The notes: generated from the letters alone by a model not told the origin. Shown: positions 13,463 to 22,459, counted from the first letter of the stretch. The stretch: DNA of 29,383 nt from Paraktedonobacter sp035294465 (GCA_035294465.1 DATGKW010000244.1:1-29383); one strand, 5' to 3'. Made by a program: numbers and translations.

Positions 13463-14323
13463 TTATTTTTTCGTCGCCGCGTGCAGCTCCCCGATATACT
13501 GCCGCACTGCCTCGGCCTGCTCATCCGGCGCGTACACGTCGAGCAGCTTCACCAGAGCGCTGCCAACCGCCGCGCCGTCGGCCAGTTGCACCACCGTCGA
13601 GATATGCTCAGGTTTGGACAGGCCAAAGCCGACTACCAGCGGTAGGTTGTACTCTTTCGTATAGCCATTGACCCTGGTGAGGAAGGCAGCGAGATGAGGC
13701 GGTAGTTTGTCGCGGACACCAGTAACGCCGCTGAGCGAGACGCAGTAGACGAAGCTACCGGGGATGGTCGCGACCTGGCGAGCGATACTTGCAATGCGCG
13801 CGTCCGGTGTAGTTGGCGGAATCAGGAAGCTCATAGTCAGACCAGCTTGCACGGCGGTTGTTTGCAGTTGCGCAGCCTCTTCGGGCGGCAAGTCGGGGAT
13901 AATCAGCCCGCAGACACCGCTGGCTGCCGCGTCCTGACAGAAGCGTGCGAGGCCATAGGTCAGGATGGGATTGTAGTAGCCCATCAGGATCAGGGGCACC
14001 CGGCTCCGGGCTGCGATCTGGCGCGCGACCTCCATGCAGCCGCGTATGGTCATGCCACGCTCGATAGCCGCGTGTCCGGCGTGCTGAATGCTCACACCAT
14101 CGGCCAGCGGGTCGCTAAAGGGCATACCTAGCTCGATAATGTCGGCTCCGGCCTCTGCGGCGGCTATAACAGCCTCGACACTCTGCTCCGCTGAGGGATA
14201 GCCGCACATAAAGTAGGGGAGCAGCACACCCCGCTTCTCATTGCGGGCCGCGTCAAAGACCGCGCGCACGCGTAGCGCCGGCGCACTGGCAGTCGTGGAC
14301 GAATTGTTGCTTGTTGTTTGCAT
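13463..14323 (-). CDS. trpA: Tryptophan synthase alpha chain
   Basis: TrpA cleaves indole-3-glycerol phosphate to indole and glyceraldehyde 3-phosphate and passes indole to TrpB. The protein has 286 residues from ATG 14323. It shows the catalytic Glu and Asp in IIELGMPFSDPLADGVSIQ, the LMGYYNPI loop, LIIPDLPPEE, GVTGVRDKLP, and the phosphate-binding GFGLSKPEH and GAAVGSALVK segments. The TTG at 14356 would add 11 residues but has no ribosome site; ATG 14323 has only a weak GAAAGA. The first 17 residues are a Ser/Thr/Asn-rich extension. It is the last gene of the trp operon, 104 bp after trpB. Confidence 0.96.
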   Translation of the reverse strand: MQTTSNNSSTTASAPALRVRAVFDAARNEKRGVLLPYFMCGYPSAEQSVEAVIAAAEAGADIIELGMPFSDPLADGVSIQHAGHAAIERGMTIRGCMEVARQIAARSRVPLILMGYYNPILTYGLARFCQDAAASGVCGLIIPDLPPEEAAQLQTTAVQAGLTMSFLIPPTTPDARIASIARQVATIPGSFVYCVSLSGVTGVRDKLPPHLAAFLTRVNGYTKEYNLPLVVGFGLSKPEHISTVVQLADGAAVGSALVKLLDVYAPDEQAEAVRQYIGELHAATKK

Positions 14324-14427
14324 ATTTGTGAATCTTTCGTTGATCTTTCGTAGCAAGAATCGTGTGTATTGGGAGCCGGTTCATGGAACGGTGCTCCCAT
14401 TCCTGCATCTACCCGGGGTTGAAAAAA

Positions 14428-15669
14428 TCAAAGCGTCACTCCCAGCGCTTTAGCCACCGATATCATGTCTTTGTCCCCGCGCCCCGAAAGGTTAAGGATT
14501 ACCAGGGAGCCGGCAGGCAGGTGGCCTTGTTCGCCCATCTGCAGCAGATAGCCGAGGGCGTGGGCGGATTCGAGCGCGGGGATGATGCCTTCGCTGCGAC
14601 TGAGTTCTTGCAGGCCGCGCAGGGCGGTGGCGTCGCTGGCGGAGACGTAGGTTGCGCGCCCGCTCTCTTTGAGGTAGCTGTGTTCGGGGCCGACGCCGGG
14701 ATAGTCCAGGCCGGCGGAGATGCTGTGCGTCTCGCTGACCTGCCCGTCCTCGTTTTGCAGCAGGTAGCTGTAGGCCCCGTGCAGCACGCCCGGGTGGCCG
14801 GCGCTCAGGGTCGCGGCATGCCTGCCCGTCTCGATGCCCTCGCCGGCTGCCTCGACGCCAATTAGCTGTACCTGCGCGTCGTCCGCGAAAGGATAGAAGA
14901 GGCCGATGGCATTGCTGCCCCCGCCCACACACGCGATGGCGTAATCAGGCAGGCGGCCCTCCGCTTGCAGGATCTGCTCGCGCGCCTCCTGGCCGATCAC
15001 CGTTTGCAGGTCGCGCACTATCAGCGGGTAAGGATAGGGGCCTGCCGCCGTGCCGAAGAGGTAATAGGTCGTCTCGACGTTCGTGACCCAATCGCGGATG
15101 GCCTCGTTGATCGCGTCTTTGAGCGTGCGGCTGCCGCTATCTACCGAACGCACCTCGGCGCCCAGCAGCTTCATACGGAAGACGTTGAGCGACTGGCGCT
15201 GGATATCTTCCGCGCCCATATAGATGATGCAATTCAGGCCGAGCATCGCGCAGACCGTAGCCGTGGCCACACCGTGCTGGCCCGCGCCCGTCTCGGCGAT
15301 GATGCGCTGCTTACCCATGCGTTTCGCCAATAGCCCCTGGCCGAGCGCGTTATTGATCTTGTGTGCGCCCGTGTGAGCCAGGTCCTCGCGTTTCAAATAG
15401 ACCTTCACGTCCTGCGCGACCATCTGCGAGAAGCGTGGCACATAGTAAAGCGGCGTGGGGCGGCCCACATAGGTACGCAGGAGATCGCTCAATTCTTTCT
15501 GGAACGCCTGGTCCTGCGTGGCCTCGCGGTACGCCTGCTCTACTTCGGCCAGCGGAGCCATCAAGCTCTCCGGGACAAACTTGCCCCCGAAATCTCCGAA
15601 GCGCCCGCGCTCATCCGGGTACGCTCCGTGCCGGTACGTGTTCTGTGGAAGATGTTGTTGTATCTGCAT
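14428..15669 (-). CDS. trpB: Tryptophan synthase beta chain
   Basis: TrpB is the PLP enzyme that joins indole and serine to make tryptophan. At 413 residues it is of normal length for the TrpB1 class. The PLP lysine is Lys104 in HTGAHKINN, the catalytic glutamate is Glu126 in ETGAGQHG, and the PLP-phosphate loop GGGSNAIG is at 249-256. The COMM-region sequences and the ending SGRGDKDM are typical. ATG 15669 has a weak AGAAAG upstream. A strong hairpin (15702-15740) in the gap after trpCF could reduce expression of trpB and trpA relative to earlier genes. Confidence 0.97.
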   Translation of the reverse strand: MQIQQHLPQNTYRHGAYPDERGRFGDFGGKFVPESLMAPLAEVEQAYREATQDQAFQKELSDLLRTYVGRPTPLYYVPRFSQMVAQDVKVYLKREDLAHTGAHKINNALGQGLLAKRMGKQRIIAETGAGQHGVATATVCAMLGLNCIIYMGAEDIQRQSLNVFRMKLLGAEVRSVDSGSRTLKDAINEAIRDWVTNVETTYYLFGTAAGPYPYPLIVRDLQTVIGQEAREQILQAEGRLPDYAIACVGGGSNAIGLFYPFADDAQVQLIGVEAAGEGIETGRHAATLSAGHPGVLHGAYSYLLQNEDGQVSETHSISAGLDYPGVGPEHSYLKESGRATYVSASDATALRGLQELSRSEGIIPALESAHALGYLLQMGEQGHLPAGSLVILNLSGRGDKDMISVAKALGVTL

Positions 15670-15701
15670 GATATATCACTTTCTTTTTAATAACCCAAAA
15701 C

Positions 15702-15740
15702 CTGCCATAGAGGACCGATTCCATCGGCCCTCTATGGCAG
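15702..15740. repeat. Palindromic repeat element, copy 1 (between trpCF and trpB)
   Basis: The 12-bp arms 15702-15713 (CTGCCATAGAGG) and 15729-15740 are perfectly complementary. An inner CCGAT/ATCGG stem follows after one mismatch, with a 3-nt loop. The outer arms recur at 27440-27476 with a different core. On the minus strand the hairpin is followed by GTTTTG, so it may work as a weak terminator. Confidence 0.7.
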
Positions 15741-15803
15741 ACTAAATGGTTGAGCTGCTTCGTTACCCAGTTCGCAGCGAGGGTAGCGATGATGCAAAAC
15801 CAT

Positions 15804-17225
15804 TCACGGGTTGGTGGTGTTTTGTTCATTTCTGACCTGGGCGATAAACTTCCGAATCTTATCCTCATCTTTGACTTTGTTCGTTTCGACTCCGCTGCTT
15901 ACATCGACGCCCCAGGGCCTGACCTGATTCAGGGCTTCGCGGACGTTTTCGGCTTGCAGGCCGCCGGCCAGGAAGATGCGCTGCTGGCTGGCCACGTCGC
16001 GAGCGATGGTCCAGTCGTGAGTTGCGCCACTGCCGCCCCAGCCTGCCGAGGGCGTGTCGAGCAGGAGACGCCAGGTGACATCCTGATACGCCTGAAGCTT
16101 GACGGGATCAAGCGGGCCGCTCACGTGCAGGGCTTTGAGCACCGGACGCTGGACGCGCTGGCAGAATTCGGGTGGCTCGTTGCCATGCAGTTGAACGATA
16201 TCTAGATCCGCTACTTCGGCCACTGCATTGATAAAATCGGCTTCTTTGTTGACGAAGAGGCCAACTACTTCGACCTGTGTGCGCATCTCTTTGAGAGTTT
16301 GCACGAGCCGGCGTGCGTGCAGAGGCTCCACGTAACGATGGCTGGATCGGTGGAAGACCAGGCCAACCAGGTCCGCGCCGGCCTCGACGGCTGCGTGCAG
16401 GTGACGCGTATGGCTCAGGCCGCAGATCTTGACCTGGATATCCTGGTTCGCGCCGCGCAGGAGTTGGGCAAGCTGGCCGGGAATGTCGTTGGAAGTAACC
16501 AGTGATTCGCCTACCAGCATGGCTGCGATATCATAGCGGGCCAAGCGGCGCGCATCTGCCGCGCTGTGAATGCCGCTTTCGGCCACCAGTGCGCGATCCG
16601 CCGGAATGAGCGGGCGCAGGTCGCGGATCAGGCCGGGATGCATCTCGAAGGTACGCAGGTCGCGGCTGTTCACGCCGATAATCATAGCTCCCGCCGCCAC
16701 GGCTCGCCGAACTTCCGCCGCGCTGTGTGTCTCCACCAGGCAACACATGCCCAGATTGTGGGCGATATGTAACAAATGCCGGAGCCGCTCGTCGTCCAGG
16801 ATTGCGCAGATCAGCAAGATCAGGTCCGCGCCCCATGAGCGAGCCTCGTAGACCTGATACTCGTCGAAGATAAAGTCTTTGCATAGCACCGGCACGCTGA
16901 CTGCCTGCTTGATGGCCGTGAGATAGGCCGGCGAACCCTGGAAAAAGTGGGGCTCGGTTAGCACCGAGATCAGCGAAGCCCCACTCTGTTCGTAGGTTTT
17001 TGCCAGGCTCACGGGATCGAAATTGGGAGCCAGCAGGCCCTTCGAGGGTGAGGCGCGTTTGACCTCGGCGATCACGTGGACCGCATTATTCGAGCGCAGA
17101 GCAGCCAGCGCGTCGCGAGGGGCGGGCTGTGCCGCTGCTCGCGCCTGTACTTCCTGCACAGGAACCTCGTGTTTGCGCTCTTCCAGGTCAGCCCTGCTGC
17201 GCGCAACAATCTGTTCAAGAATCAT
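15804..17225 (-). CDS. trpCF: Fused indole-3-glycerol-phosphate synthase / phosphoribosylanthranilate isomerase
   Basis: The 473 residues contain two enzymes for consecutive steps. TrpC occupies residues 1 to about 258: IAEVKRASPSKG (52-63), Lys116 in VLCKDFI, GVNSRDL (184-190) and AESGI (215-219). TrpF runs from about 264 to 465: KICGL (266-270) with catalytic Cys268, LHGNE, the general acid Asp390 in LLLDT, LAGGL and VDVSSGVE. The order is as in the enterobacterial TrpCF fusion. No frame break or long linker is seen; the domains meet within about ten residues. ATG 17225 is 18 bp after trpD; the ribosome site is weak (GGCAGG). It works between TrpD and TrpAB in this operon. Confidence 0.96.
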   Translation of the reverse strand: MILEQIVARSRADLEERKHEVPVQEVQARAAAQPAPRDALAALRSNNAVHVIAEVKRASPSKGLLAPNFDPVSLAKTYEQSGASLISVLTEPHFFQGSPAYLTAIKQAVSVPVLCKDFIFDEYQVYEARSWGADLILLICAILDDERLRHLLHIAHNLGMCCLVETHSAAEVRRAVAAGAMIIGVNSRDLRTFEMHPGLIRDLRPLIPADRALVAESGIHSAADARRLARYDIAAMLVGESLVTSNDIPGQLAQLLRGANQDIQVKICGLSHTRHLHAAVEAGADLVGLVFHRSSHRYVEPLHARRLVQTLKEMRTQVEVVGLFVNKEADFINAVAEVADLDIVQLHGNEPPEFCQRVQRPVLKALHVSGPLDPVKLQAYQDVTWRLLLDTPSAGWGGSGATHDWTIARDVASQQRIFLAGGLQAENVREALNQVRPWGVDVSSGVETNKVKDEDKIRKFIAQVRNEQNTTNP

Positions 17226-17243
17226 GTTTGTTTGCCTGCCTGT

Positions 17244-18284
17244 TCAGTGTTGCGCGTTGGAGCACTCGATGACGGCCTCCAGTTTCTGCGCGGCCTTCCT
17301 TTCGCGTAGAGTAGACCGCGCCAGCTTCACGCCGTCAGCCAGCGAATCGGCCTGCTCGTTGGCGAAGAGCGCGGCTCCGGCATTGAAGCAGAGCATGTCG
17401 GTCGCGGGGCCGGCGAGGTCGTCGCTGAGCAGGCGGCGTAATAGCGTGGCGTTGTGGCCTGGGTCGCCGCCCTGGATAGCTTGCCGGTCGCTGGTACGAG
17501 TCAGGCCAACGTCTTCGGGCGCGATAGAGTATTCGCGCAGGTCCTCGCCGTGACGAACCTCGCAGACGCGCGTTGGTGCAGCCAGCGAGCATTCGTCGAT
17601 GCCGTCTTCGCCGTGAATAATCAGCGCGTGCTTGCAGCCCAGGCGCAGCAGCACTTCGCCCATCTTGCGCAGGAGCGAGGGGTCGGGCACGCCCAGCACC
17701 TGGTACGGCGTGCGCGCGGGGTTGGTCAGCGGACCCAGAATGTTAAAAATCGTGCGGATGCCGATCTCGCGCCGCGCTGGCCCCACGTGCTTCATAGCCG
17801 GATGATAAGCTGGCGCGAACATAAAGCCGAAGCCGGTTTGCTCGACGCAGATGGCAACCTGCTCAGGACCCAGGTCGATACGCGCTCCCAACGCTTCCAG
17901 CACGTCAGCACTGCCACATTTGCTGGTGGCGGAGCGGTTGCCATGCTTGGCTACGGATGCCCCGGCGGCTGCGGCCAGAATACCCGCTGCAGTCGAAACA
18001 TTGAACGTGCCAGCGCCATCGCCGCCGGTGCCGCAGGTATCCAGAGCAAGCTCCGCCGTCTTGCTCTCCAACGTGACTTGCACAGCCTTCGCGCGCATCA
18101 CCCGCGCGCAGCCAGCGATTTCCTCGACGGTTTCCCCGCCTGGCCGCAGGCGCAGCGCCGTGAGAAACGCCCCGATCTGTGCGGCTGTCGCTGTGCCAGT
18201 CATAATCTCTTCCATCACTGCTGCCGCCTCACCTTCGCTGAGGGTTGCGCCGGCAGCTACTTGAACAATTGCGTCGCGTATCAT
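17244..18284 (-). CDS. trpD: Anthranilate phosphoribosyltransferase
   Basis: TrpD transfers phosphoribose from PRPP to anthranilate. The protein has 346 residues, and the PRPP signature DTCGTGGDGAGTFNVST is followed by AKHGNRSATSKCGSADVLEALG. The Mg2+-binding acidic pair is in HGEDGIDE. The helical N-terminal domain is complete. The ATG shares the ATGA overlap with the trpG stop (18281-18284), so the two are translationally coupled. It is not fused to TrpG, unlike in some enterobacteria. Confidence 0.97.
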   Translation of the reverse strand: MIRDAIVQVAAGATLSEGEAAAVMEEIMTGTATAAQIGAFLTALRLRPGGETVEEIAGCARVMRAKAVQVTLESKTAELALDTCGTGGDGAGTFNVSTAAGILAAAAGASVAKHGNRSATSKCGSADVLEALGARIDLGPEQVAICVEQTGFGFMFAPAYHPAMKHVGPARREIGIRTIFNILGPLTNPARTPYQVLGVPDPSLLRKMGEVLLRLGCKHALIIHGEDGIDECSLAAPTRVCEVRHGEDLREYSIAPEDVGLTRTSDRQAIQGGDPGHNATLLRRLLSDDLAGPATDMLCFNAGAALFANEQADSLADGVKLARSTLRERKAAQKLEAVIECSNAQH

Positions 18285-18892
18285 CGTGAATACTCCTTTG
18301 CGGTGCTGGTCGTGCTTACTTGCAATGGGTGCGATGCTAAGAAATTGCGCAAAATATCTTTACCGACAGGCGTCATAATCGATTCAGGATGGAACTGTAC
18401 ACCCTGCACGGGGTATGTGCGGTGGCGCAAGCCCATAATCAGGCCGTCGGCTGTTTCGGCGGTAATTTCCAGTTCGCCGGGCAGCGTGTCGCGCTCGACG
18501 ATCAGACTGTGATAGCGGTTGGCCTGGAAGGGCGAAGGCAAGTCGTGCAGCACGCCCTGGCCGCGATGATAGATCAGCGAAGTCTTGCCGTGCATCGGCT
18601 CCGGCGCGCGGATTACGCGTCCTCCGTAGACCTGACCGATAGCCTGGTGGCCCAGACAGACGCCCAGCAGCGGGATACGTGGCCCGAAGCGCTCGATGAT
18701 CTGGCAGGAAAGTCCGGCCTCGTTCGGCGTGCAGGGGCCGGGCGAGATCACGATATATTCAGGCTGTAGCGCCTCAATCTCGTCGAGCGTCACCTGATCG
18801 TTGCGGTACACCTCGATCTGCGCGCCCAGTTCGGCCAGGTATTGATAGAGATTGTAGGTGAAGCTATCGTAGTTATCGATAAGTAAAAGCAT
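18281..18892 (-). CDS. trpG: Anthranilate synthase glutamine amidotransferase subunit
   Basis: TrpG releases ammonia from glutamine for TrpE. It is a class I glutamine amidotransferase of 203 residues: LLIDNYDSFTYNL at the N-terminus, PGPCTPNEAG oxyanion region, nucleophile Cys79 in GVCLGHQAIG, and His168/Glu170 in FHPES. ATG 18892 is chosen because AAGGAG lies 10 nt upstream and the family begins at this strand; the first in-frame start at 18919 adds nine basic residues. Its start lies 20 bp inside the end of trpE and its end overlaps trpD by 4 bp. By family knowledge such proteins can also serve as PabA for folate. Confidence 0.96.
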   Translation of the reverse strand: MLLLIDNYDSFTYNLYQYLAELGAQIEVYRNDQVTLDEIEALQPEYIVISPGPCTPNEAGLSCQIIERFGPRIPLLGVCLGHQAIGQVYGGRVIRAPEPMHGKTSLIYHRGQGVLHDLPSPFQANRYHSLIVERDTLPGELEITAETADGLIMGLRHRTYPVQGVQFHPESIMTPVGKDILRNFLASHPLQVSTTSTAKEYSR

Positions 18893-20456
18893 GGCCCTGG
18901 TTCTCCTTTGCTGTGGCAATTTGCTTTGCCATGTCCAGCGCGCGCAGCAGCGCCCCGGCCTTATTCAAGCTCTCCTGATACTCCTGCGCCGGATTTGAAT
19001 CGGCCACGATCCCGCCTCCGGCCTGGATATACGCTTGCCCATCCTTCACAACCATCGTGCGCAGGGCAATCGCCGTGTCCATGTTGCCCGAATGGCTGAA
19101 ATAGCCGACCGCGCCCGCGTAGACACCGCGCTGTTCGCCCTCCAGCTCGCTGATGATCTCCATCGCGCGGATCTTGGGTGCGCCCGAAACTGTACCGGCA
19201 GGGAAGCCAGCGCGCAGCGCGTCATAGAGCGAGACGTCCGGCCGCAATTGTCCAGTCACGTTCGAGACGATGTGCATTATGTGCGAATAGCGCTCGATCT
19301 TCATACAATCCGTCACCTTGACCGTGCCCGGCTGGCTCACGCGTCCTACATCGTTGCGCCCCAGGTCCAGGAGCATCACATGCTCCGCCAGCTCTTTGGG
19401 ATCAGCGAGCAACTCTTCGGCCAGATGGTCATCCTCGGAGGGAGTCGCGCCGCGTCCACGCGAGCCGGCAATGGGATGGATCGTGACTTCGTTCTCCTCG
19501 ACGCGCACCAGCAGTTCAGGCGAGGCTCCGATAATATGAAAATCCTGTAAATCCAGGAAAAACATGTAGGGCGAAGGATTGATCGCCCGCAGAGCGCGAT
19601 AGATTGTGAAAGGCGCGACCGTGACCGGACAGCTCAGACGCTGCGAAAGCACCACCTGGAAGATATCGCCAGCGCGAATATATTCTTTCGCTCTCTCCAC
19701 CATCGCCTCGAACTCGACCTTCGTGCGGTTGGAACTCATCGGTGCGGGAGGAGCGTCCTCGCGCGGCTGAGGTTCGGGCGGAAAGCGCAATTCCTGGCCC
19801 AAGCGCTGCTGAATGTCCGCGAGGATGGCTGCGCAGCGATAGTACTCCGCCTCCAGATCGGGCGCGTCGAGGTGCAGGTGCGTCACGGCGCGCACACGGT
19901 GCTTGAGGTGGTCGAAGACTAGCATAGTTTCGGTGAAGCAGAAGACTGCTAGAGGCAGGTTCAGCGGGTCCTTCTCCGGCAGGGGCAGGCGTTCAAAACG
20001 CGCCACCGCTTCGTAGGCCAGGTAGCCAATTGCTCCGCCGTGAAAGTGCGGCAGCGCGTCGTGCCTCTTCTCAAGGGGCGGAAGTAAGTAGTACTGGCCT
20101 AATTCGGCCTGGATGATATCTAAAGGATCGTGACAGGGAACTTCTTCGGTGCGGCCTGTGCCCTCCGGCGAGAGATAGCGCAGCGTGGCCGTCTCGCCGC
20201 GATGTGTAAAAACCAGGTAAGGATCGAGGCCGATGAACGAGTAGCGCGCGATCTGCTCGCCACCGGCCACGCTCTCTAAGAGGAAGCTATACGGGCCGCG
20301 TGCGGTTTTACAATAGGCAGAGACCGGCGTTTCCACATCGGCCAGCAAATCGCTGCACAGCGGCAGCAACGGGTGTCGCGTATCCTGCTCACCGGCAGAC
20401 TGCTCCTTGAGGGCGGCGGCGGTTCGCTGCACTTCAGCAAAAGTTGGATGATACAT
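18873..20456 (-). CDS. trpE: Anthranilate synthase component I
   Basis: TrpE makes anthranilate from chorismate with ammonia from TrpG. The protein has 527 residues from ATG 20456. The LLESVAGGEQIARYSFIG segment near residue 60 contains the LLES motif of the tryptophan feedback site, so allosteric inhibition is expected. The chorismate-binding domain shows QVVLSQR, PSPYMFFLD, IAGSRGRGATPSED, LDLGRNDVGRVS, and PAGTVSGAPKIRAMEII. ATG 20456 is preferred because AGAGAG lies a few nt upstream; ATG 20510 has no ribosome site. The gap to trpS is 102 bp and has only a small hairpin (20490-20506) without a T run, so readthrough from trpS is likely. Confidence 0.97.
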   Translation of the reverse strand: MYHPTFAEVQRTAAALKEQSAGEQDTRHPLLPLCSDLLADVETPVSAYCKTARGPYSFLLESVAGGEQIARYSFIGLDPYLVFTHRGETATLRYLSPEGTGRTEEVPCHDPLDIIQAELGQYYLLPPLEKRHDALPHFHGGAIGYLAYEAVARFERLPLPEKDPLNLPLAVFCFTETMLVFDHLKHRVRAVTHLHLDAPDLEAEYYRCAAILADIQQRLGQELRFPPEPQPREDAPPAPMSSNRTKVEFEAMVERAKEYIRAGDIFQVVLSQRLSCPVTVAPFTIYRALRAINPSPYMFFLDLQDFHIIGASPELLVRVEENEVTIHPIAGSRGRGATPSEDDHLAEELLADPKELAEHVMLLDLGRNDVGRVSQPGTVKVTDCMKIERYSHIMHIVSNVTGQLRPDVSLYDALRAGFPAGTVSGAPKIRAMEIISELEGEQRGVYAGAVGYFSHSGNMDTAIALRTMVVKDGQAYIQAGGGIVADSNPAQEYQESLNKAGALLRALDMAKQIATAKENQGHAFTYR

Positions 20457-20558
20457 TGTTTCTCTCTGTTTCCAAAGCTCAGTATACTGACCGGACAACA
20501 GCCGGTGCATACATTGCCCGATTCGTCTCTACAAGCCGTCAGGATACGTCGTCAGCCT

Positions 20559-21608
20559 TTACCCCAGGCCGACGACGTTTTTCATGTGTTGCAACGTTGC
20601 TTCTGCCGTGGGACGCACGTTGTCCGCGCCCTGCTTGAGGATACTCTCCAGGGTTGGCAAGTCGTTGATGAGTTCGTTGTAGCGTTGCTGGATCGGCGTC
20701 AGCGTCTCCACCAGGTGCTCGGTGAGCACGCCCTTAAAATCACCATAGCCCTTACCCGCAAACTCTGCCTCGATCTCTGCCTGAGACTGGCCGGTCAGAG
20801 CCTGGTAGATGGTCAGCAAGTTTGTGATGCCGGGGCGCGCGGGATCGAAGGTCACCAGGCGCAGCGAATCGGTCGTCGCGCGAGCAATCTTCTTCTTGAT
20901 CGTTTTAGGATCGTCCAGCAGATTAATGCGCGAATTCGGATCGGGGGCGCTCTTACTCATCTTGGCCGTTGGATCATCCAGCGCCATCACACGCGCGCCG
21001 GCTTCACCAATCTTCGCTTCAGGAATGGTGAAAACCTCCTCTTGATAGCGGCTGTTGAAGCGCTGCGCCAGGTCGCGCGTGAACTCGATATGCTGGCGCT
21101 GGTCATCGCCGACCGGCACCAGGTGAGTCTGGTAGAGCAGAATGTCGCAGGCCATCAGGACCGGGTAGCAATACAGACCCGTATCCACCGTGTCCGGGTG
21201 CTCGCCCGCCTTCGTCTTAAACTGCGTCATACGGTTCAGCCAGCCCACCGGCGTGAAGCATTCAAGAATCCAGCTCGCCTCGGCGTGCTGGCGTACGTGG
21301 GACTGGATGAAGAAATTGCAATACTTCGGGTCCAGGCCACAGGCCAGGTACAGAGCCGCCAGCTTGCGCGAGTTGAAATGCAACTCTTTAGGATCAATCG
21401 GCAGTGTGATCGCGTGCAGATCAACGATACAGAAGATGTTCTCAAATTCCTCCTGCGTAGCGACCCAGTTGCGAATGGCCCCCAGATAATTGCCCAGGTG
21501 GATATTACCGGTTGGCTGGATGCCCGAAAAAACGCGTTTCCTCATAGATGCCTCTGCCTGTTTGCCGGTCGCCGCTTGCGTTGCCGGAACCTGTGTCTCG
21601 ACTGACAT
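20559..21608 (-). CDS. trpS: Tryptophanyl-tRNA synthetase
   Basis: TrpRS is a class I synthetase charging tRNA-Trp. The protein has 349 residues from ATG 21608; the ATP-binding HIGH-like motif is TGNIHLGN (33-40), and KMSKS is at 216-220. The first 21 residues (Thr/Ala/Gln-rich) are an extension before the usual RKRVFSGIQPTG start, but GGAGG lies 7 nt before this ATG, so it is well supported; the longer frame from 21653 runs into the leader. It is the first gene behind the T-box, upstream of trpEGDCFBA, placing tRNA charging and biosynthesis under one tRNA-Trp sensor. Confidence 0.97.
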   Translation of the reverse strand: MSVETQVPATQAATGKQAEASMRKRVFSGIQPTGNIHLGNYLGAIRNWVATQEEFENIFCIVDLHAITLPIDPKELHFNSRKLAALYLACGLDPKYCNFFIQSHVRQHAEASWILECFTPVGWLNRMTQFKTKAGEHPDTVDTGLYCYPVLMACDILLYQTHLVPVGDDQRQHIEFTRDLAQRFNSRYQEEVFTIPEAKIGEAGARVMALDDPTAKMSKSAPDPNSRINLLDDPKTIKKKIARATTDSLRLVTFDPARPGITNLLTIYQALTGQSQAEIEAEFAGKGYGDFKGVLTEHLVETLTPIQQRYNELINDLPTLESILKQGADNVRPTAEATLQHMKNVVGLG

Positions 21609-21641
21609 CGCTCTCCCTCCATACATACAAAAAATGCCAAC

Positions 21642-21680
21642 AAAAAACGCCACTCATCCCTTGCAAGGGACGAGAGGCGC
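21642..21680 (-). terminator. Rho-independent terminator of the T-box
   Basis: On the minus strand GCGCCTCTCGTCCC pairs, with small mismatches, to GGGATGAGTGGCG around loop TTGCAA, followed by six T (21642-21647). It lies 33 nt before the trpS start codon. Confidence 0.88.
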
Positions 21681-21960
21681 GAAGCTTTCGTGGTGCCACC
21701 CTGATTCAGATTTCTCAGCCCTGGCCATTTTCGCGTCTGCTGGCGGGCGGAAAAATCCCTCTTTTCCGGGTACATCGATATACCCTATCCTCGATAACGG
21801 GGGACACTCCGATTGAGCATTACTAGCCACGTAGACACGTAGCGTTCTTCTCTAGCTCCCAGGCCCATTCTATGGCAGCATTGGATCGGTTTCCACCAGC
21901 CCCGACTCTCTTGGCCGCAGCGAAGCCATATACTCTTCCTGATCGTCGCTCTAGCTATCT
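21642..21960 (-). promoter_or_regulatory. T-box leader riboswitch sensing tRNA-Trp
   Basis: Read on the minus strand, the leader has the T-box parts in order. The specifier-loop AGTA (21931-21934) is followed by TATGGC, which pairs with GCCATA (21871-21876). The distal Stem I has GAGAGTC and CTGGTGGAAACCGA. The 3' side of the specifier loop reads GAA-TGG-G with UGG at 21865-21867, the Trp codon. The conserved antiterminator GGGTGGCACCACG lies at 21689-21701; its UGGC bulge (21695-21698) complements GCCA, the 3' end expected for tRNA-Trp with discriminator G. The terminator follows directly. Uncharged tRNA-Trp should favour the antiterminator. Confidence 0.93.
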
Positions 21961-21978
21961 GATTGTCAACTTAAGGTA

Positions 21979-22007
21979 AGTATACAGAGCGTTTTGAAGG
22001 TTGTCAA
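21979..22007 (-). promoter_or_regulatory. Promoter of the trpS-trp operon
   Basis: On the minus strand TTGACA (22002-22007) and TATACT (21979-21984) are separated by exactly 17 bp. Transcription would start near 21971, just before the T-box Stem I. Confidence 0.8.
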
Positions 22008-22344
22008 GAGCCACCTGTCTTGCATTAAATGCTCAAAGTACATCATAGAAGACCGCTTCAGCATGTCCAGCTCCGATTTATCAGGGGCCTCCCGCAGTGT
22101 GATCAGCCTGCTACCACAGCCGAGCGCCCGCCGTCTCTGCCGAAGAGGTGAGGCCAGAGCGCGCTACATATCAGGGGAATTTCCCGCCTTCGAGCCAGTA
22201 GAGGGCCAAGCTTCATCCTCGTTGGTTCCGTTGGCTCACAAGGACTCGCAACTCTTGAAAACCGTGTGACGAGAAGTCTGTCTGCATTCTGCTTGCCAGA
22301 GCGCCGATTTCGTGGGATTCAACGGGACAAAAGCTCCAACTGTC
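22008..22344. other. Intergenic stretch without a recognised gene
   Basis: This 337-bp space separates the trp promoter from the kinase promoter. The longest frame (21994-22269 plus) starts at a TTG inside the trp promoter, has no ribosome site and gives a low-complexity product. Two similar 18-bp stretches starting TATCAGGGG and ending CCCG occur near 22078 and 22168; no function is evident. Confidence 0.5.
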
Positions 22345-22374
22345 TTGACTAAGATATATAATTATCGATACAAT
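22345..22374 (+). promoter_or_regulatory. Promoter of the Ser/Thr kinase gene
   Basis: TTGACT (22345-22350) and TACAAT (22369-22374) are 18 bp apart in an AT-rich stretch; the leader would be about 80 nt. Confidence 0.55.
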
Positions 22375-22459
22375 GTTGCCCATAAGTGTAAGAGCGTCAG
22401 CAGATCATTTTAGCAAAATGGAAACATTTTGTACGGATGTAGTATGAGGGAACATACTG

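Noticed and set aside
17454..18512. Long plus-strand open frame (352 codons) opposite trpD and trpG
   Set aside because: It is the antisense of clear trpD/trpG coding sequence with no ribosome site or family pattern; GC-rich codon use keeps the opposite frame open.
20484..20506. Internal promoter or terminator between trpS and trpE
   Set aside because: TATACT has no adequate -35, and the ACCGG hairpin lacks a T run, so neither can be claimed.
20373..21605. Plus-strand open frame of 410 codons opposite trpS
   Set aside because: It is fully antisense to trpS and its product is Arg/Gln/His-rich without recognisable domains.
21994..22269. 91-codon plus-strand frame between the trp and kinase promoters
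   Set aside because: Its TTG start lies inside the trp promoter, no ribosome site is present and the product resembles no protein.
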